A stretch of 64,000 nucleotides of DNA from positions 248,001-312,000 of the forward strand of contig JAFKAC010000048.1 of the NCBI GenBank assembly GCA_025766275.1, written 5' to 3'. The notes below the pieces were generated by a model. The model made no database searches and was not told the origin of the DNA. It was given only the letters and a program-made list of their open reading frames with translations. The position numbers and the translations under genes were made by a program. Position 1 is the first letter of the stretch, and every line of letters begins with the position of its first letter. This DNA comes from Lactarius indigo (taxonomy: Eukaryota > Basidiomycota > Agaricomycetes > Russulales > Russulaceae). Shown in pieces: positions 24,101 to 35,801 of the stretch.

Positions 24101-27100
24101 TCGTCTACGAAAGCTTTCGGGAAGTCTTCGGCAAATACTGTGCGTGGAACAAACTGAAGCAGCCGAGGATTTTTCGGTCGCCGAGCTTGTAAGGTCAAAT
24201 TTCCATCGCGCAGCGAAAACAATATCTTTATCTAGCATTAGTCGTTGCACGACACGACCACCGACGACCATAAATAACCCACCTGATACCCAGAGACATT
24301 TGATCGAGTCATAAATGCCATGTCAGGGATGTCAGCAGGAACTACGTCAAGAACCCTCTGCAATGTGAACATGCGTGAGTAGGCACGGATCGGAATAACG
24401 TTATCACTCACCGTTCCTAGGACGCTTGCGTAGACTGGGTGATGGATGAACTCTCGCGGCAGTCTTCCAAGGGGGTTTCCACCAATCAGTAATTGCCCAG
24501 TCAATAGATTATAATGGACCTCCTGTCCACCATCTACGATACAGAAAATCCATCGTGAGTTGGGACTGGGAAGCACATGCCAATTCGAAGAGATCTGCCG
24601 GTGGAATCCAGGCCACAAACTTGCGAGACCCTGATCGAAGCCTGATGGGTTGGATTGCACACATTCGCGGAGAGATGACTCGAGGAAATGAAGGAGGCGG
24701 CGATGTCGGTTGAGAAGTGGAGTGAAATGACTATCGTCATCGATATTCGACGGGGTGTTGTCATGGACAATTACTGCGCAGTGCACAGCTATGGCGATAT
24801 CGTTGTCGCTCGCAAGCACCCAAGGGACGTGTTCCAGGGAAACATCATAAGTAGAGAAACACGACGTGGCCAGTGTGCAGAGTCGTCGACGCAAGTTCGT
24901 GCACAACTTTTCGTCTTCGGTTTTGTCAAGTTTCGAACCAATCTCGTTAATCCACTTATGTGCTACACTCCGGGCCCTCCGCAGCAGGGCGTACGCTCTT
25001 TGACAAATATCGCGATCACGCGCGGCAGAGAGGAGGCGGCTGGTAATGAGAGCTATAGATACTAGAATTAAAGCACCAGCGGATAGTGGAAGGCGTCTAA
25101 CATACCAAGAGACCTGATGGTGACTTCCTCTAGCCAGTTGGCTTCTATCCTTCCAAGAAGGCCCTCTAGTTCGCGTACAAGCGTCCATCCGAAGCTGGGA
25201 ACGGCAAGATCGGCGTGCCACTCGCGTACACCGTCTGAAAGTGGGCCAAGCTGCCAGGCTGCTTGAGTGATCAGCGTATGTACCTCCTCGCGGCGAAATG
25301 AGAGCGACGGCGATGGCAGTTCCCTTGCTATGTTCAGCCATTGTAGGCGCGGCCCGCTGCGCAACCCAGAAAATGCCAAGTACTCATGAGGGGTCAGCTC
25401 CGGGGGGCAGTCGGCTTGACCGGCAATTACCTCATTTGAAGTGTGGTGCGTCCCGCAGACAAAGGAATGGATTTTGACGTACGGAGATGACACAGGAATA
25501 GGAGGTGTGCAGAATTTTGCGATAGTAGATTCAAGAAAAGGCCGCGCAGCCCAGGATTTGGCCTTGCGGTCATACAGCTTGAAGGATAGTCCGTTGTTGA
25601 GCAAAACATCAGAATCATCGGCAGGAATCTGAACCTTCTTGTAATGCGTTTGGTCGCGGAACGATTTCGTGGTGGACGCAATTGTGATTCGGTGGAATGA
25701 GTGACGCACGGCCCAATCTCTCAGACCGGAGAAGGTATCTAAGAGAAGCTTTGGTTTATCCGCGTCATGAGCCTCGGGCATCCCAATGTCGCAGAGAATC
25801 TTGTAGGTTATCTCGCGCCATGCGGAAAATCCACGTGGTGGAGCGAGCTCGAAGACTACCAGCTGTGCTTCCACCGTCGCCTGTGGAAGTGGCCATTCGA
25901 AGACGTCAATCTTCAGTTTATTTGCCTGGCTCTCTGTTTTACACTTTTGACAACGACCATGGACTAGTTCTCCTTCATAATCCTCGATATAATCGTGATC
26001 CATCGTCGAGGCCGCATCTTTAAGTGACCGCCACCTCTGGTTCAGAACACGGAGTTCGGCACGCTCTTCTTCCTGCTGTTGCTCAGCACGTCGGTTGATA
26101 TAGGCGTAGAGCTCTTGCAGCTTCGGAGAATCGCGAAAATACCGCACGCCGAACGACGACTCGGTGGCCTTGTCCGAGAATATGGACTTCGTGCAGGAAG
26201 AGTCCTGATGCCGTTGTGAAACATACTCTTCAATAATCCGGGCACGTCGCAGGGAGCTGGAGCGATGGAGGAGGATGGGATGAAGGAAATTTCGAGGAAT
26301 TTCTGGTGAGTAAGATGTCAGCTGAGGATATTGTCGGGTGGTCAATTTATCCAGAGCCATCCAAAGGTCTAAGACGGTCAAAATCATAACCGAGTTATCC
26401 TCAGGATAGGCATGGTAGGCCCCCATTGCGCTGGAATAGTACTGCTCAACGCAGGATGCGATCACATCCGGAGCATTGTCGTCATGTTGATGCGAACCAA
26501 CCCATGAATCCAGATATCTCTCGACGGACAGCTCGAAGTCCGCGAGAGCAGTGCGCTTGTCCTTTGCAACGGCCGCTGTGAGTCGGCCGTCCGAGAAACA
26601 ACTGAAATCGGCTACGTCAACAAGACGTGGAGGGTGGGAAGGCGTAAATTGCTTTTGCGTGTAACTGTGTGGTTTTGGGAGAAGGGCGTTTATGAGGTAA
26701 TGACGCGAATTCTTGAGAGTGATTACGGTATCCCGAATGATGTCCAGTTTCTCAGGGCGCCACGACGGTGAAACAGACTGGCTCGCTTGGAAACTCGACC
26801 ACCGGTTCTGAAGAAGGGCCTCTGTCTCCTTTGATGCGTCGTACACAATCCGATAGACGTCATCCGAAACAGCAGGACCCATCTTTGAGAGGCGTCGCGC
26901 CATCTTGGACCTCATCACGTAGAGCGTTTCGCTTGGAAGATCCTTTTGGATGCAGATTCGGAGGAGGTGTGCGTGAAAAAAGAGAATAAAGGTTTTGTAC
27001 ACGTCTCGGTCCAGGGATGTTTGAAGTGCCACCCTGATAACGAGCCATAACGGAGATCGGCGCCATGGCTTGTAAGCGTCTTTCCAAAGAACTTCGTCTC

Positions 27101-27847
27101 CTATCCGTTTCGTGATACGATTCACAGAGGCCGGCTGACCAAATCCTCTTAGAATTCCCACTAATAGTTCGGATATATATCTTGGGTGAGCGCTCTCGCG
27201 AACTTCGCGTACGGTGGACCCAGCCTTGACTGCGGTTGCAGTGGAATCCAACACATCAATATCCATTTGGATGAGAAAGGAGGCGAGTTCTTGAAGAAAA
27301 CATTCGTTCGAAAAAATCTCGGCAGAGATCTGGACAGCGGGACCGGGATAGGAGCAGAGAAGCTTCCCATTGGTCGACATAACGTTGCTGGCTGGTGGGG
27401 AGACTTCGAAGATCTCGAACCGAACATGATCAATGAGTATGCGAACGACGACAGCGGCATTCTGAGATCGAATATGCATAGCGAAGACATCTGAAAGCGA
27501 AGATAAGCAATGATGCAACATGCGGGTAGTAATCCGAACCAAGATCCGAACTCACCTCCGACAGCGAGATTTGAGAGAGTGCCTTTGAGTTCCGCTTCGA
27601 CTAGCGGACCCTTTGCAGTCCAGGAAATAGACTCCAACGTTTTTATAATATGAGCCCACGACAGCTGTTGGGAGGGAGATAGATACTGGCAGAAAGCTCG
27701 AGCAGCTTGTATGAGGATGTGGCACAATGCCACATTGGTTTCGCGTTCAGCTCCCTCCGTCGGAGCCTGTTGAGGAAGCTTAATGGGCAGAAATATATGG
27801 TTAATAACCGAAAGCAAGATCTTGGAATCGAAGTCGTGTGATAACAT
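18195..27847 (-). CDS. Giant DUF6606/DUF3638/DUF3645 protein, copy B
   Basis: Tandem paralogue of copy A, same strand. Exons: 27847-27556, 27490-25106, 25052-24412, 24357-24283, 24231-21583, 21530-20484, 20432-19529, 19483-18195; introns 45-65 nt at the same positions and phases as A; about 3093 aa. It keeps HIFLPIKLPQ at the N-terminus, LNMGEGKSSV (Lys near 2051), LDESDE, LDDAHTRGTDLKLP and CMRMRQLGKGQSV. Conservation of every motif and an uninterrupted frame argue that both copies are functional. The C-terminus runs about 15 residues beyond that of A (ends near SSQVRVD). The 54-nt intron 24411-24358 is in frame without a stop; the 51-nt intron 24282-24232 contains one. Cellular role unknown; an ATP-dependent remodeling or translocation role is inferred only from motif similarity. 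Confidence 0.85.
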
Positions 27848-30800
27848 TTCGTTGAGAGAGAGGTTCGTTGAGAGAGAGAGGGATGGTGAATGCCACAATA
27901 GGAGACCCTAACTGAGGCCTCAGATCTCGCCACCCTAAGCGCCGTAAACGTGAAAGGGGGCACAATGCACATGACCAGTACCAGAAAAATGGAAATATTA
28001 CGAGATAGGATCAGTAATAATACAACAGAGCGTTTTCCGGTGCCGATAGTAGATCGACAATCGCTCGTCCGTCATGTTGAATAGCTTATTACCAGTTATG
28101 ATTTCGTGGGGTCGGTAAATGATCTAGTCAGGATACAATAGCAAACTCCAGGTCAAAGTGAGTACGTTTGCGTGTTACGAAAGTCTCGAGGAGTATCCGA
28201 TCGCAGTGCGAAGACGAGGGGAAAGACTTGATCCACCTACGGCGCGATGTCGCTAGAAATGAGTTTGAAAGGTCGTTGCGCCGATGTATACTATTAGAAT
28301 GACACCTACCAAAACCTGACGGTCACGATGGTCATTGGCTTGATCAATTGACATCTTTTTAGAGGGACGGGGGCCGAGTTATATAGAAACGACGCCTGAG
28401 ATTTCTAATATACGCGGCTGCCTCGGTGCTCGGAAAAGGGCTCGAGGCTCGTTAGGCTGATTGCGGCGCGGACGAGTGGCGGAGGCGAGCCAGTATGAGG
28501 TGCGGCATCCAAAGACCCTTGTCAGCCAACGACAAAAAGAAGAGATACGAGTCTGGAAGTAAGCGCAGAGTCACATCTAGTCATGGCGTAGAATCTATCG
28601 GCGTTGCAACCTGCCTGAGTCCGACTCGGAGCCCTGCTGGAGGCAAGCACGAGGCAAGCATGACAAACTCTCGGGCCGGTTGGACCGGCGCTGCACTGCC
28701 AATCGAAGTCGAGGGATCACGGTCCTCGTTATTACTTCTAAGAGATTTTAATTGAATACTTCCTAGTCAGAACACACGCTTCATAATGTTTCTCCTAAAT
28801 TCTGAAGTTAGCAGCTTATTTAGTCGCGTATTCCCCCGCTCCTATAGGTAATATCCTAGACGTTTCTCCCACAAAGTTGTCGCGAGAACACGAGCTAGAC
28901 GGTATTTTTGAAACCCACCAGGCCAGTCATGGCCGTACGGCCAGGTGTTGATCAAGTCGAATAGGGATCTTCCATTTTGAAGCCACGTTCTGTGCGTTGA
29001 CAGCCAGCTAGTGCTTGAAGTGGACAATGCAGAGAGGGAGGAAAGACGCAACGGCACCGGGCAGCTTGTATGCGGGGTGGCTGGCCTTGAGGTACCCGTG
29101 GAGGATCATCACAATCTTGCGCACCCGAGGGGACTGAACGGATCACAAAGAAAGCATAAGTCGGCCGGGTCATGGCGGCGAGCGCAATTATGGAAGCTAT
29201 CATAGACGTCGGGGGATACGGCGTCGTCCTGGTAGCTCAGGTGCAGAAAGTGGCTCAACAAGCTGCACGTGACATTTTAGCCGCAGCCTCAGCATTGTCA
29301 CTCGTCGCAAGGCTGACGCTGGTGGATCAGAGCCTTGCGAATGAGAGACGGTGTGGTGAGCTATCTGTTCCTACGCTTGGGTACGCAAGCAGAAAAAACA
29401 CAACATACGCACCAGGTTACAAGATGCAGGCAACTTGGATGTGAGGTATCGCCAGATCCGTCGTTTCAGTTTCCAACGCCAGCGTGACCGTAGCTTCTCA
29501 TCAAGGGGATACTGACGCTCTGCGTGCTAAGCTACGCGAGCAGGTCGCCGCGCTCCTCGCAAAGTCGGCCGAAAAGTCAACTCGTCGCCACCGTACGACG
29601 CCAATAGTCTACGAATGCTCGTCAGTCTGAGTACGTAGTCAAGTCCGCTGAATAGCGTCTCCGGGCAGCAGGCGGTGCTGCAATACGCTTGAGTTCGTCA
29701 TTGGGGTAGCCAGAAGACGAGATCGTCACGCTTGAACGGTGAGATATAGCTGGTAAGAGCTTGGGTAGAAGAGTTCTCCTGCTTGGTGGCCAATACATTA
29801 GCCTTCTGACGATGGGTGACCAATGTATCAATTGAATGTGCAGTGCCTAAACAGAGGCAGCACGCGTTGTGCTGTTGGATGACAACCCACGCCGGTGTCA
29901 GTGGGCCGCTTTACCGCAACTCAACTTCAAACCCCGACCTCATCGCGAATTATCGATGACTCAGCAGATGACGTGACTCCCGAAAAGGTCCCGACCTCCG
30001 CCACTTCAATTTATGACCCTTCGAGTCAGCTGACCCGTACTGTCAATACTTGTCCAATTAGTCCGTACATCTCCGGACCTAGACGAACCACGCAGACTCG
30101 ACCAAAGTACGCAACAGCAACATCCAACTAACGGCCTTCAGGCCTCTCGAATCGCATCGCCAAAAGTAGCGCTGCAAAGTTGATCACAGGCGCGCCCTTC
30201 TTTCTCGTTCAAAATATGGAGACGCTCGCGTTTGTGCTCGAGAAGTGCACCACGTGCGCAGGCGTGAGGTACCGTATCGACGCGCACGATACGCCGAGCG
30301 TGCTCGTCCCCCCGCACAAGGCGGGTCGAGACGCGGAGGGCCATGCAAACCTAGTTCACACGGCGCGTCGATGCCGTCTTAGTACACTGAGGACCTCAAG
30401 TACGAGTTCTCATTGCGATGTTATAGCGACAAGATATGCGTGGAGAGTCGTGTTTCGTTTTGTTTATGTGGGCAAGGCTGGGCTGAGAGTGTGCATGAGA
30501 AAGGCAGGTTCCAGCTAGTTGACCGGGTGCCCACGAAATTTGGTACGCGTCCCTAGCGCCCGCCACTCCCTCCACTCCGTTCAGCTGGTGTTGAAAGTGC
30601 CCCGTGCGGGCATCCATATCGTCTTCCTACAGGCAACGTTCTCGTCTTCTATCAGCAGCACTGCACTTCGGCTGGCAGCCTAGACCAGCAAGGCTGAGCT
30701 CCAGGACGACGCACCCAGGTGCGAGCCGGCCCTCCCCGGTCCCTTCTCAGTCTGGAAATTTTCATACCTCAACATATCCGGAAGGGGAAGCTTTCAGCAG

Positions 30801-31460
30801 GCTACCCGAGTTCAACCAGGCCATAGACCCAAGACAGTGATAGAATTCCTTTTTGATTGCATGAAGGACCCATGTAGGTCTCAGCCCTCCTCTGCTTCTT
30901 TGTAGGGGTGAAACGCCGCAGCGCTGATACCTCACATAGATATCGGTGACCCGATTGTGATCGTGCGATGGGTGCGATCCAAGCCTCTCTAGCTGCCCTC
31001 AAGGAGGGAAGCGCTGGAGATCAACGTCCCATACATCACCCCCATCTCTGGCCTATTACTCTAAGCGCTCACAAGCGCTCACCATGCGAAAGATAAAGTC
31101 CAACACAATATATTCCTCGAACAATCATTCTGGGTCCACATCAAAGGTTCATGTATCTTATGCCCTAATTTTCCTTTGACCCCTACGGTCTGGCGAACTA
31201 CCAGGGAGCTGGAGTTGGGCACGTGTTGAAGAAGTGTGCAAAGGCAAAAGGCGTCAATGCTGGCCTACTGTTTCAAGCTTGACCTGTCTGGGTAGTGCAA
31301 TTATGGTAAAAATGACGCATTAAATGCTTCCGTTCTCAGTCTACATTATAATTTACCTGTACTGTACGAATAATTATAAGGCTCGAAGATGAGCCCCCAA
31401 ATGCAATCATCTCTTCGCTCCTGTTCTCCCGCGCGTTCGTATGGTATCATTCTTTCTACT
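27848..31460. other. Intergenic, no gene recognised
   Basis: About 3.6 kb. The left part should contain the promoter of giant gene B. Open frames at 28495-28755, 29172-29444 and 30180-30518 show no domain, no hydrophobic pattern and no plausible splicing to neighbours. The stretch may include decayed transposon sequence, but I could not identify any termini. Confidence 0.4.
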
Positions 31461-32733
31461 CTAATTCGAACCTAATTGTATGACAGGGGGCACCGGGCAC
31501 TTTTCTCTGTTGGAAGCTATCCCATTGCCTGAGAACAATGTGTCGGAGGAACCTAAAGCTGGTGGAAGAATCTTCGGGACAGCCGCATTGGCGCTTGCTT
31601 CCATCGCTTCTTGCGCGCCCCACGGGTCTATGGGACCCGTGCGTACCTTGAGCTGAGGGAGCGTGGCAACAACACCTCCCGGCCCGTCGAGCGTCTCGCG
31701 GAGGTAATCTCGTGAGTTCAGGCTAGAATAAAATGTCAGGAATCAGGAAGATCGCGAAGGAATAGCGAATAAAGAAGACTCACATGGCCATGAACGCGCA
31801 GAGAGACAGTCGAAACATGATGAAAAGGGATGGGGTGTATATGAGCGCATCCGGATACTTGGCGAACTTCGTTCAACAAGTTAATATTTGACCAGCGGAC
31901 ACAGGGGGTAAAAATAAACAGTACCAAGGTGACGCAGACGATAGAAAACGCTCTGTAGAACCATAGCACAATTGTCAGAAAAAAAGCCGACGCCGATTGG
32001 TATGTTGGCTCACAAGTGAATTGAGCCGCAATTGATAGAATAAATCGCGAGAAGGTTCAACACATTGTTCGTTCTAGCAAGAGGGCCGGTGAGAACAGAG
32101 TACTATGGACGTTCTTGCAGTTCGAACACGGACGTACCGCCGGACTTGAGTGCGGTTACTCAAAAGGTAATAAACCATTCCAGTAGTAATGAGGATGTCG
32201 CAGGGGACCTTGCAAGCTAATGTAGCAATGAGAAACCCCTAGTATGAATGATAATTAGAGACTACAGCCCACATCAGACGAGGAGAAAACGTGCCTCAAA
32301 GCTGCCTGGGTCTGGGTCGTGTATGTGCATCAGGCTATATGCAGAACCTGTGAGAAAAAAACAAGGAAAAGAGCATGTGCAACTACGGCTGACATTTTTG
32401 CACTGTACACTGAAGACAAGGATAATACCTTAGTGACCCGAAAATAAAGGAATAGAAGGGAGGACGTACCAATGCCAATACCTTAAAAAAGTCGGTCGAA
32501 AGTAAGGTGAAAATCTCGAGGAATGCTACTGCGGAGGAACTCACCGAATTCTGTCAGCGAGCTGACGGACTGCTCATGTAAGTGGATGCCAGCTCCGAAC
32601 AAATTGTATGGACGTACGATCGCCGCTGGTAGGTATAGAGAACCGCCGCTCACTAGAATAACTTAGAAGTCACAACAAATAAAAACCCCAGTAAACTCAC
32701 GACGGTAGATCCTATACGCGTAGAAGCTACGTC
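31461..32733 (-). CDS. DUF6534-like seven-helix membrane protein (5' end unresolved)
   Basis: Multi-exon gene of the basidiomycete seven-helix group (DUF6533/DUF6534-like). Supported exons include 32733-32701 (RSFYAYRIYR), 32652-32545 (SGGSLYLPAAIV to SSLTEF), 32238-32138 (GFLIATLACKVPCDILITTG then VYYLLSNRTQVRR), an exon with NNVLNLLAIYSINCGS near 32080-32010, one with AFSIVCVTL near 31950, one with FAKYPDALIYTPSLF ending at 31784, and the last, 31722-31461, starting with the family end motif LNSRDYLRE and a hydrophilic tail. Function is unknown; a receptor-like role is often guessed for the family. The first transmembrane exon was not found upstream, so the gene may be 5' truncated or start near 33000. 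Confidence 0.6.
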
Positions 32734-33324
32734 CTTTTAGTAAGAGTTACTTCACGAACCGCCAGCGAAAGCGTACTGCTGTACAGAAACTCCAATAACA
32801 ACTGGTTACATATGAATAAGAATTGCGGACAAAAGCAGGTCACAGCAGACTGGGCGCACCGGCGGATAAAGCTATCGCCTTCAGTTGAGGAATTCGTAAG
32901 TCTCGGGATGTGCTCTGCATCAGCAAGAGGCGATATTACTAGAAGCGCCTGGTACAACTATTGTGGCTAGATGTCATAGGGTTACTGGCGCTAGGTGTTC
33001 TAGATCTCTAAAGGAGATCCTAGTAGTTTTAGTTCGTATTCTAGTTGTGCCAACTTCACTACGTATTGCTATGCAACTCTAATGTTTCTAGTAATTCCGG
33101 TTTAGAGTCTAGTCACACCAGTAGTATTACAATTTATCGCTAGGTAGCTCTAGTAATTGTAGTTTATTTTCTACAAAATCCAGGGAGAGGCGCTCGGGCC
33201 ACCCGGAATGAGACCCACTTAATTTTTCGAGTAGAAAAGATTCAAGTTGGGTCAATTACATGCATTCAGAACTAGTGTCGTCGCCATCGCCCTCCCTACC
33301 ACCGAGATGATCACCCCCAGCGCC
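32734..33324. other. AT/CTAG-rich spacer before E1
   Basis: The part at about 32990-33180 is dense in CTAG/TCTAGT words on both strands, similar in flavour to the patch near 6.7 kb. The target site of E1 (GCGCC, 33320-33324) lies in a short reading MITPSA-(E1)-VVFIAAAVVP that would look like a signal peptide if the element were absent; this is weak. Confidence 0.3.
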
Positions 33325-33789
33325 TGTTACGATCTTCGCATTGAACCCTTACTGTACCGGTTGTGGCTACGGCTGTAAGGTATATTAGTCACGGACTCGG
33401 GGTTTACGATAGGAGTTAGGCGTTGAAGGGATGACTCGATCCTAGTACAGGTAGTAGTAGTAGTGGGATTGTGGTACTTACGCGATACGTTGGACGCTAC
33501 GTTACGGCGACTCATAGCAGCGCTTGAAAGCCTGCTCTTCTGTATTTAAGCTAGCTGCGGAAGACCAAGATACGCCATCTTGGTCTTCTTCAATCGTCAC
33601 TTCCTGCCTCTTTCACTCTCATCTCTAAGAGACGCGTCTTCTATCAAAGGGAAGAGCCGTAATCAATCCTAGTGTCTGCGCACATCTAGAACCTGCCTTC
33701 GACGCCATACGCCTCCGTGCGTGATTAGCTAAGTCGCAGAAGTCGCCTTACCCGAGCTCAAGTCGAGCTAACGTCGTGACGGCGTTACA
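33325..33789 (+). repeat. E1 5' LTR (465 bp)
   Basis: Starts TG and ends CA. A TATTTAAG element at 33543-33550 precedes the inferred RNA start ATCTTGGTCTT (33577-33587). An inverted repeat AAGACCAAGAT...ATCTTGGTCTT (33561-33587) surrounds that start. The U5 end holds a TAACGTC/GGCGTTA hairpin. Confidence 0.95.
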
Positions 33790-33791
33790 TT

Positions 33792-33802
33792 AAGACCAAG
33801 AT
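33792..33802 (+). promoter_or_regulatory. E1 self-primer binding site
   Basis: AAGACCAAGAT begins two nt after the 5' LTR and is the exact reverse complement of ATCTTGGTCTT at 33577-33587, 11 of 11 bases. It lacks the TGG start of a usual tRNA primer site. This matches the Tf1/sushi mechanism, in which the RNA 5' end folds back and primes minus-strand synthesis. Confidence 0.75.
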
Positions 33803-33809
33803 ATTCATT

Positions 33810-35801
33810 GTGGCGACTATCAACACCCGAGAACAGTGGACGAACTTCCGTCCTTATCATCTAGACCGAAGAGGAGACCGTAACGTACCAACCCGATTCC
33901 TAGGAGCAGCCAGGTGGATAGACCGAGGAGACGAGACCGGATACTTCGTGGAATTCAACGGACCTACAAGGTTCAGACCTGTTGAGTTCAATTTCGATCA
34001 CCTGTGCTGGGTGGAAATTACGTGGAATCCCATAGACCACCGCTGGGACGTTGTCAGACCAGCAGGAAGACAATACCAGTGCGACATCGACGCACGCGAG
34101 CTCAATTCACGAGCTGATTGGGGCCCTATCGACGGCCAACTACGAGAACACTCCACTGGAGAAGTAGTTAGCGAAGAGACTGAAGAAGACGAACAAAGCG
34201 AAGAAAACCGACCTGCGAGCGTTGGGCCTATTGAACAATACACCATCCAACGAGCTGAGTCTCTGCATATCTCAGAACAACCGGAAGTCATTCACGTACG
34301 CTCACCGGCAGCAGAGATGGCAACCACCACCATGACGGCCGAAGAAATCATGACCGTGAGAGAGCAAGCGGCGCGAGAAGCGGCCGAGGCAATCAGACAA
34401 GAATCACAGCGGCATCTTATGCCTATTAACCCTGAAACAGGACACCGGATGACTGCAGACGACGCAGCAATCTTTCGAGCCATTGGGCCAGACCAAGGAG
34501 ACCCCCCGTCAGGGGATGGAGGAAGACGAGGAATATCACTAGACCCCCCGCCGGGATGGGGAGGACCACCCGGAGACGACTTCCCTCGACGTCCAGGAAG
34601 AGGAGGGAATCCACCAGACCTCCCGAACAACCCACCGGAAGGAGGGCCCCTGGGAGGGGGGGGAGGTGGGGGCGGAGGCGGTGCAGGAGGAGGAGGACAA
34701 GGGCATGAAAAACTAACCGGTGAACCCCCCACTATCTTTGACGGCGATCGCACTAAAGTGGATTCGTTCCTCACGCAATGGCATGTCTACTGGGGAATGA
34801 ACCTCGACACCCCTGTCATGCGCAATGACTATCGACGAAGCCTCCTGTTCCTGTCATACATAAAAGGAGTATCAGTCAGCGAATGGGTACTCTTGTACCT
34901 CAAATGGCTCAACCGGCAGATACAACGAGGAATAGACCAGCATACGCGCGACTTGTGGAACGCAGTAGCAGAAGGGTTTAACCAAAGGTTCGTCAACACC
35001 CTCGAACGCGAACAAGCTCAAGCGCTTCTTAGGAAAGGACTCAAAATGGTTGACGGAGATATTGATAAATACGTCAACGAGTTCGAAGAAGCTGCCAGGA
35101 AGGCCGGGTACCGTCTCAATGACCCCCAAACAATCGACCTCTTTACCAAGGGGTTACCAAAGAAGCTTTACGAAAAAACCTACGATTTGGACGAGCCAGA
35201 AACGTTCGACGAATGGAAGCGAGCAACGCTTCGTAGACAACGCAACTACATCCACATCCGCGCACGGGTGGATGAGTATAAAGACAACAAGCCCAAGAAA
35301 ACAGGAAACGCTGGATGGACTGTTCCTCAGAACCTTGCCAATCCATGGGCAATGGACACTTCCGCTGATCGGACCAAGGCACGATTAGCGGGATCGGAAG
35401 AGATCGACTACAACAAGCCACCGTATACTAATTTACCCCCCTTCTCGCCGAGAGGAGGACCAGGGGTCCGGGGCCGAGGAAGGGGAGGGTCGCGACGAGA
35501 CCTAAGGACGGTGTTATGTTATAATTGCCACGCACCGGGTCACCTCTCACGAAATTGCCCCCATCCTAGGCAACCACGGCAGTGGCAGCCACAGAACTCC
35601 GGACCCACTGGTGTCCGAATGACAGAAACCGATTACCACACGCAGGAACCGCCGCCAGCCCAGATACAGGCTGCCTCGACTAGCAAAACAGCCGAGGAAC
35701 GTGCCAAAGAATGGCTCACCGGAGTTGCAAACGCGCCCGACGAAGTGAAAGACCTGATATTACAGGATCTGTGGGGAAAAGAGGGTTTTCGGAGCGCCTG
35801 A
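33810..35801 (+). CDS. gag: E1 Gag, with AUG-less N-terminal extension
   Basis: The frame is open from 33780 (after a TGA) to TGA at 35799. The first ATG is at 34317; a GTG at 33810 is the most upstream plausible near-cognate start. The 169-codon part before the ATG reads like protein (Trp-rich FDHLCWVEITWNPIDHRWDV, then acidic SEETEEDEQSEE), so non-AUG initiation is possible. From 34317: helix-rich segment, Gly/Pro-rich linker, gag core near 34725-35250 (PPTIFDGDRTKVDSFL), and a CCHC knuckle C-x2-C-x4-H-x4-C near 35517-35558 (CYNCHAPGHLSRNC). Gag forms the particle and packages RNA. Confidence 0.85.
   Translation: MATINTREQWTNFRPYHLDRRGDRNVPTRFLGAARWIDRGDETGYFVEFNGPTRFRPVEFNFDHLCWVEITWNPIDHRWDVVRPAGRQYQCDIDARELNSRADWGPIDGQLREHSTGEVVSEETEEDEQSEENRPASVGPIEQYTIQRAESLHISEQPEVIHVRSPAAEMATTTMTAEEIMTVREQAAREAAEAIRQESQRHLMPINPETGHRMTADDAAIFRAIGPDQGDPPSGDGGRRGISLDPPPGWGGPPGDDFPRRPGRGGNPPDLPNNPPEGGPLGGGGGGGGGGAGGGGQGHEKLTGEPPTIFDGDRTKVDSFLTQWHVYWGMNLDTPVMRNDYRRSLLFLSYIKGVSVSEWVLLYLKWLNRQIQRGIDQHTRDLWNAVAEGFNQRFVNTLEREQAQALLRKGLKMVDGDIDKYVNEFEEAARKAGYRLNDPQTIDLFTKGLPKKLYEKTYDLDEPETFDEWKRATLRRQRNYIHIRARVDEYKDNKPKKTGNAGWTVPQNLANPWAMDTSADRTKARLAGSEEIDYNKPPYTNLPPFSPRGGPGVRGRGRGGSRRDLRTVLCYNCHAPGHLSRNCPHPRQPRQWQPQNSGPTGVRMTETDYHTQEPPPAQIQAASTSKTAEERAKEWLTGVANAPDEVKDLILQDLWGKEGFRSA

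Noticed and set aside
7905..27847. Treating each long exon of the giant genes as a separate gene
   Set aside because: Exon boundaries, phases and protein alignment between copies A and B show continuous proteins.
28495..30840. Several 60-110 codon frames between the giant gene and E1
   Set aside because: No family resemblance, no consistent splicing and no codon signal that could be argued.
34292..34774. Pro-rich minus-strand frame in E1
   Set aside because: Antisense image of the Gly-rich gag linker.
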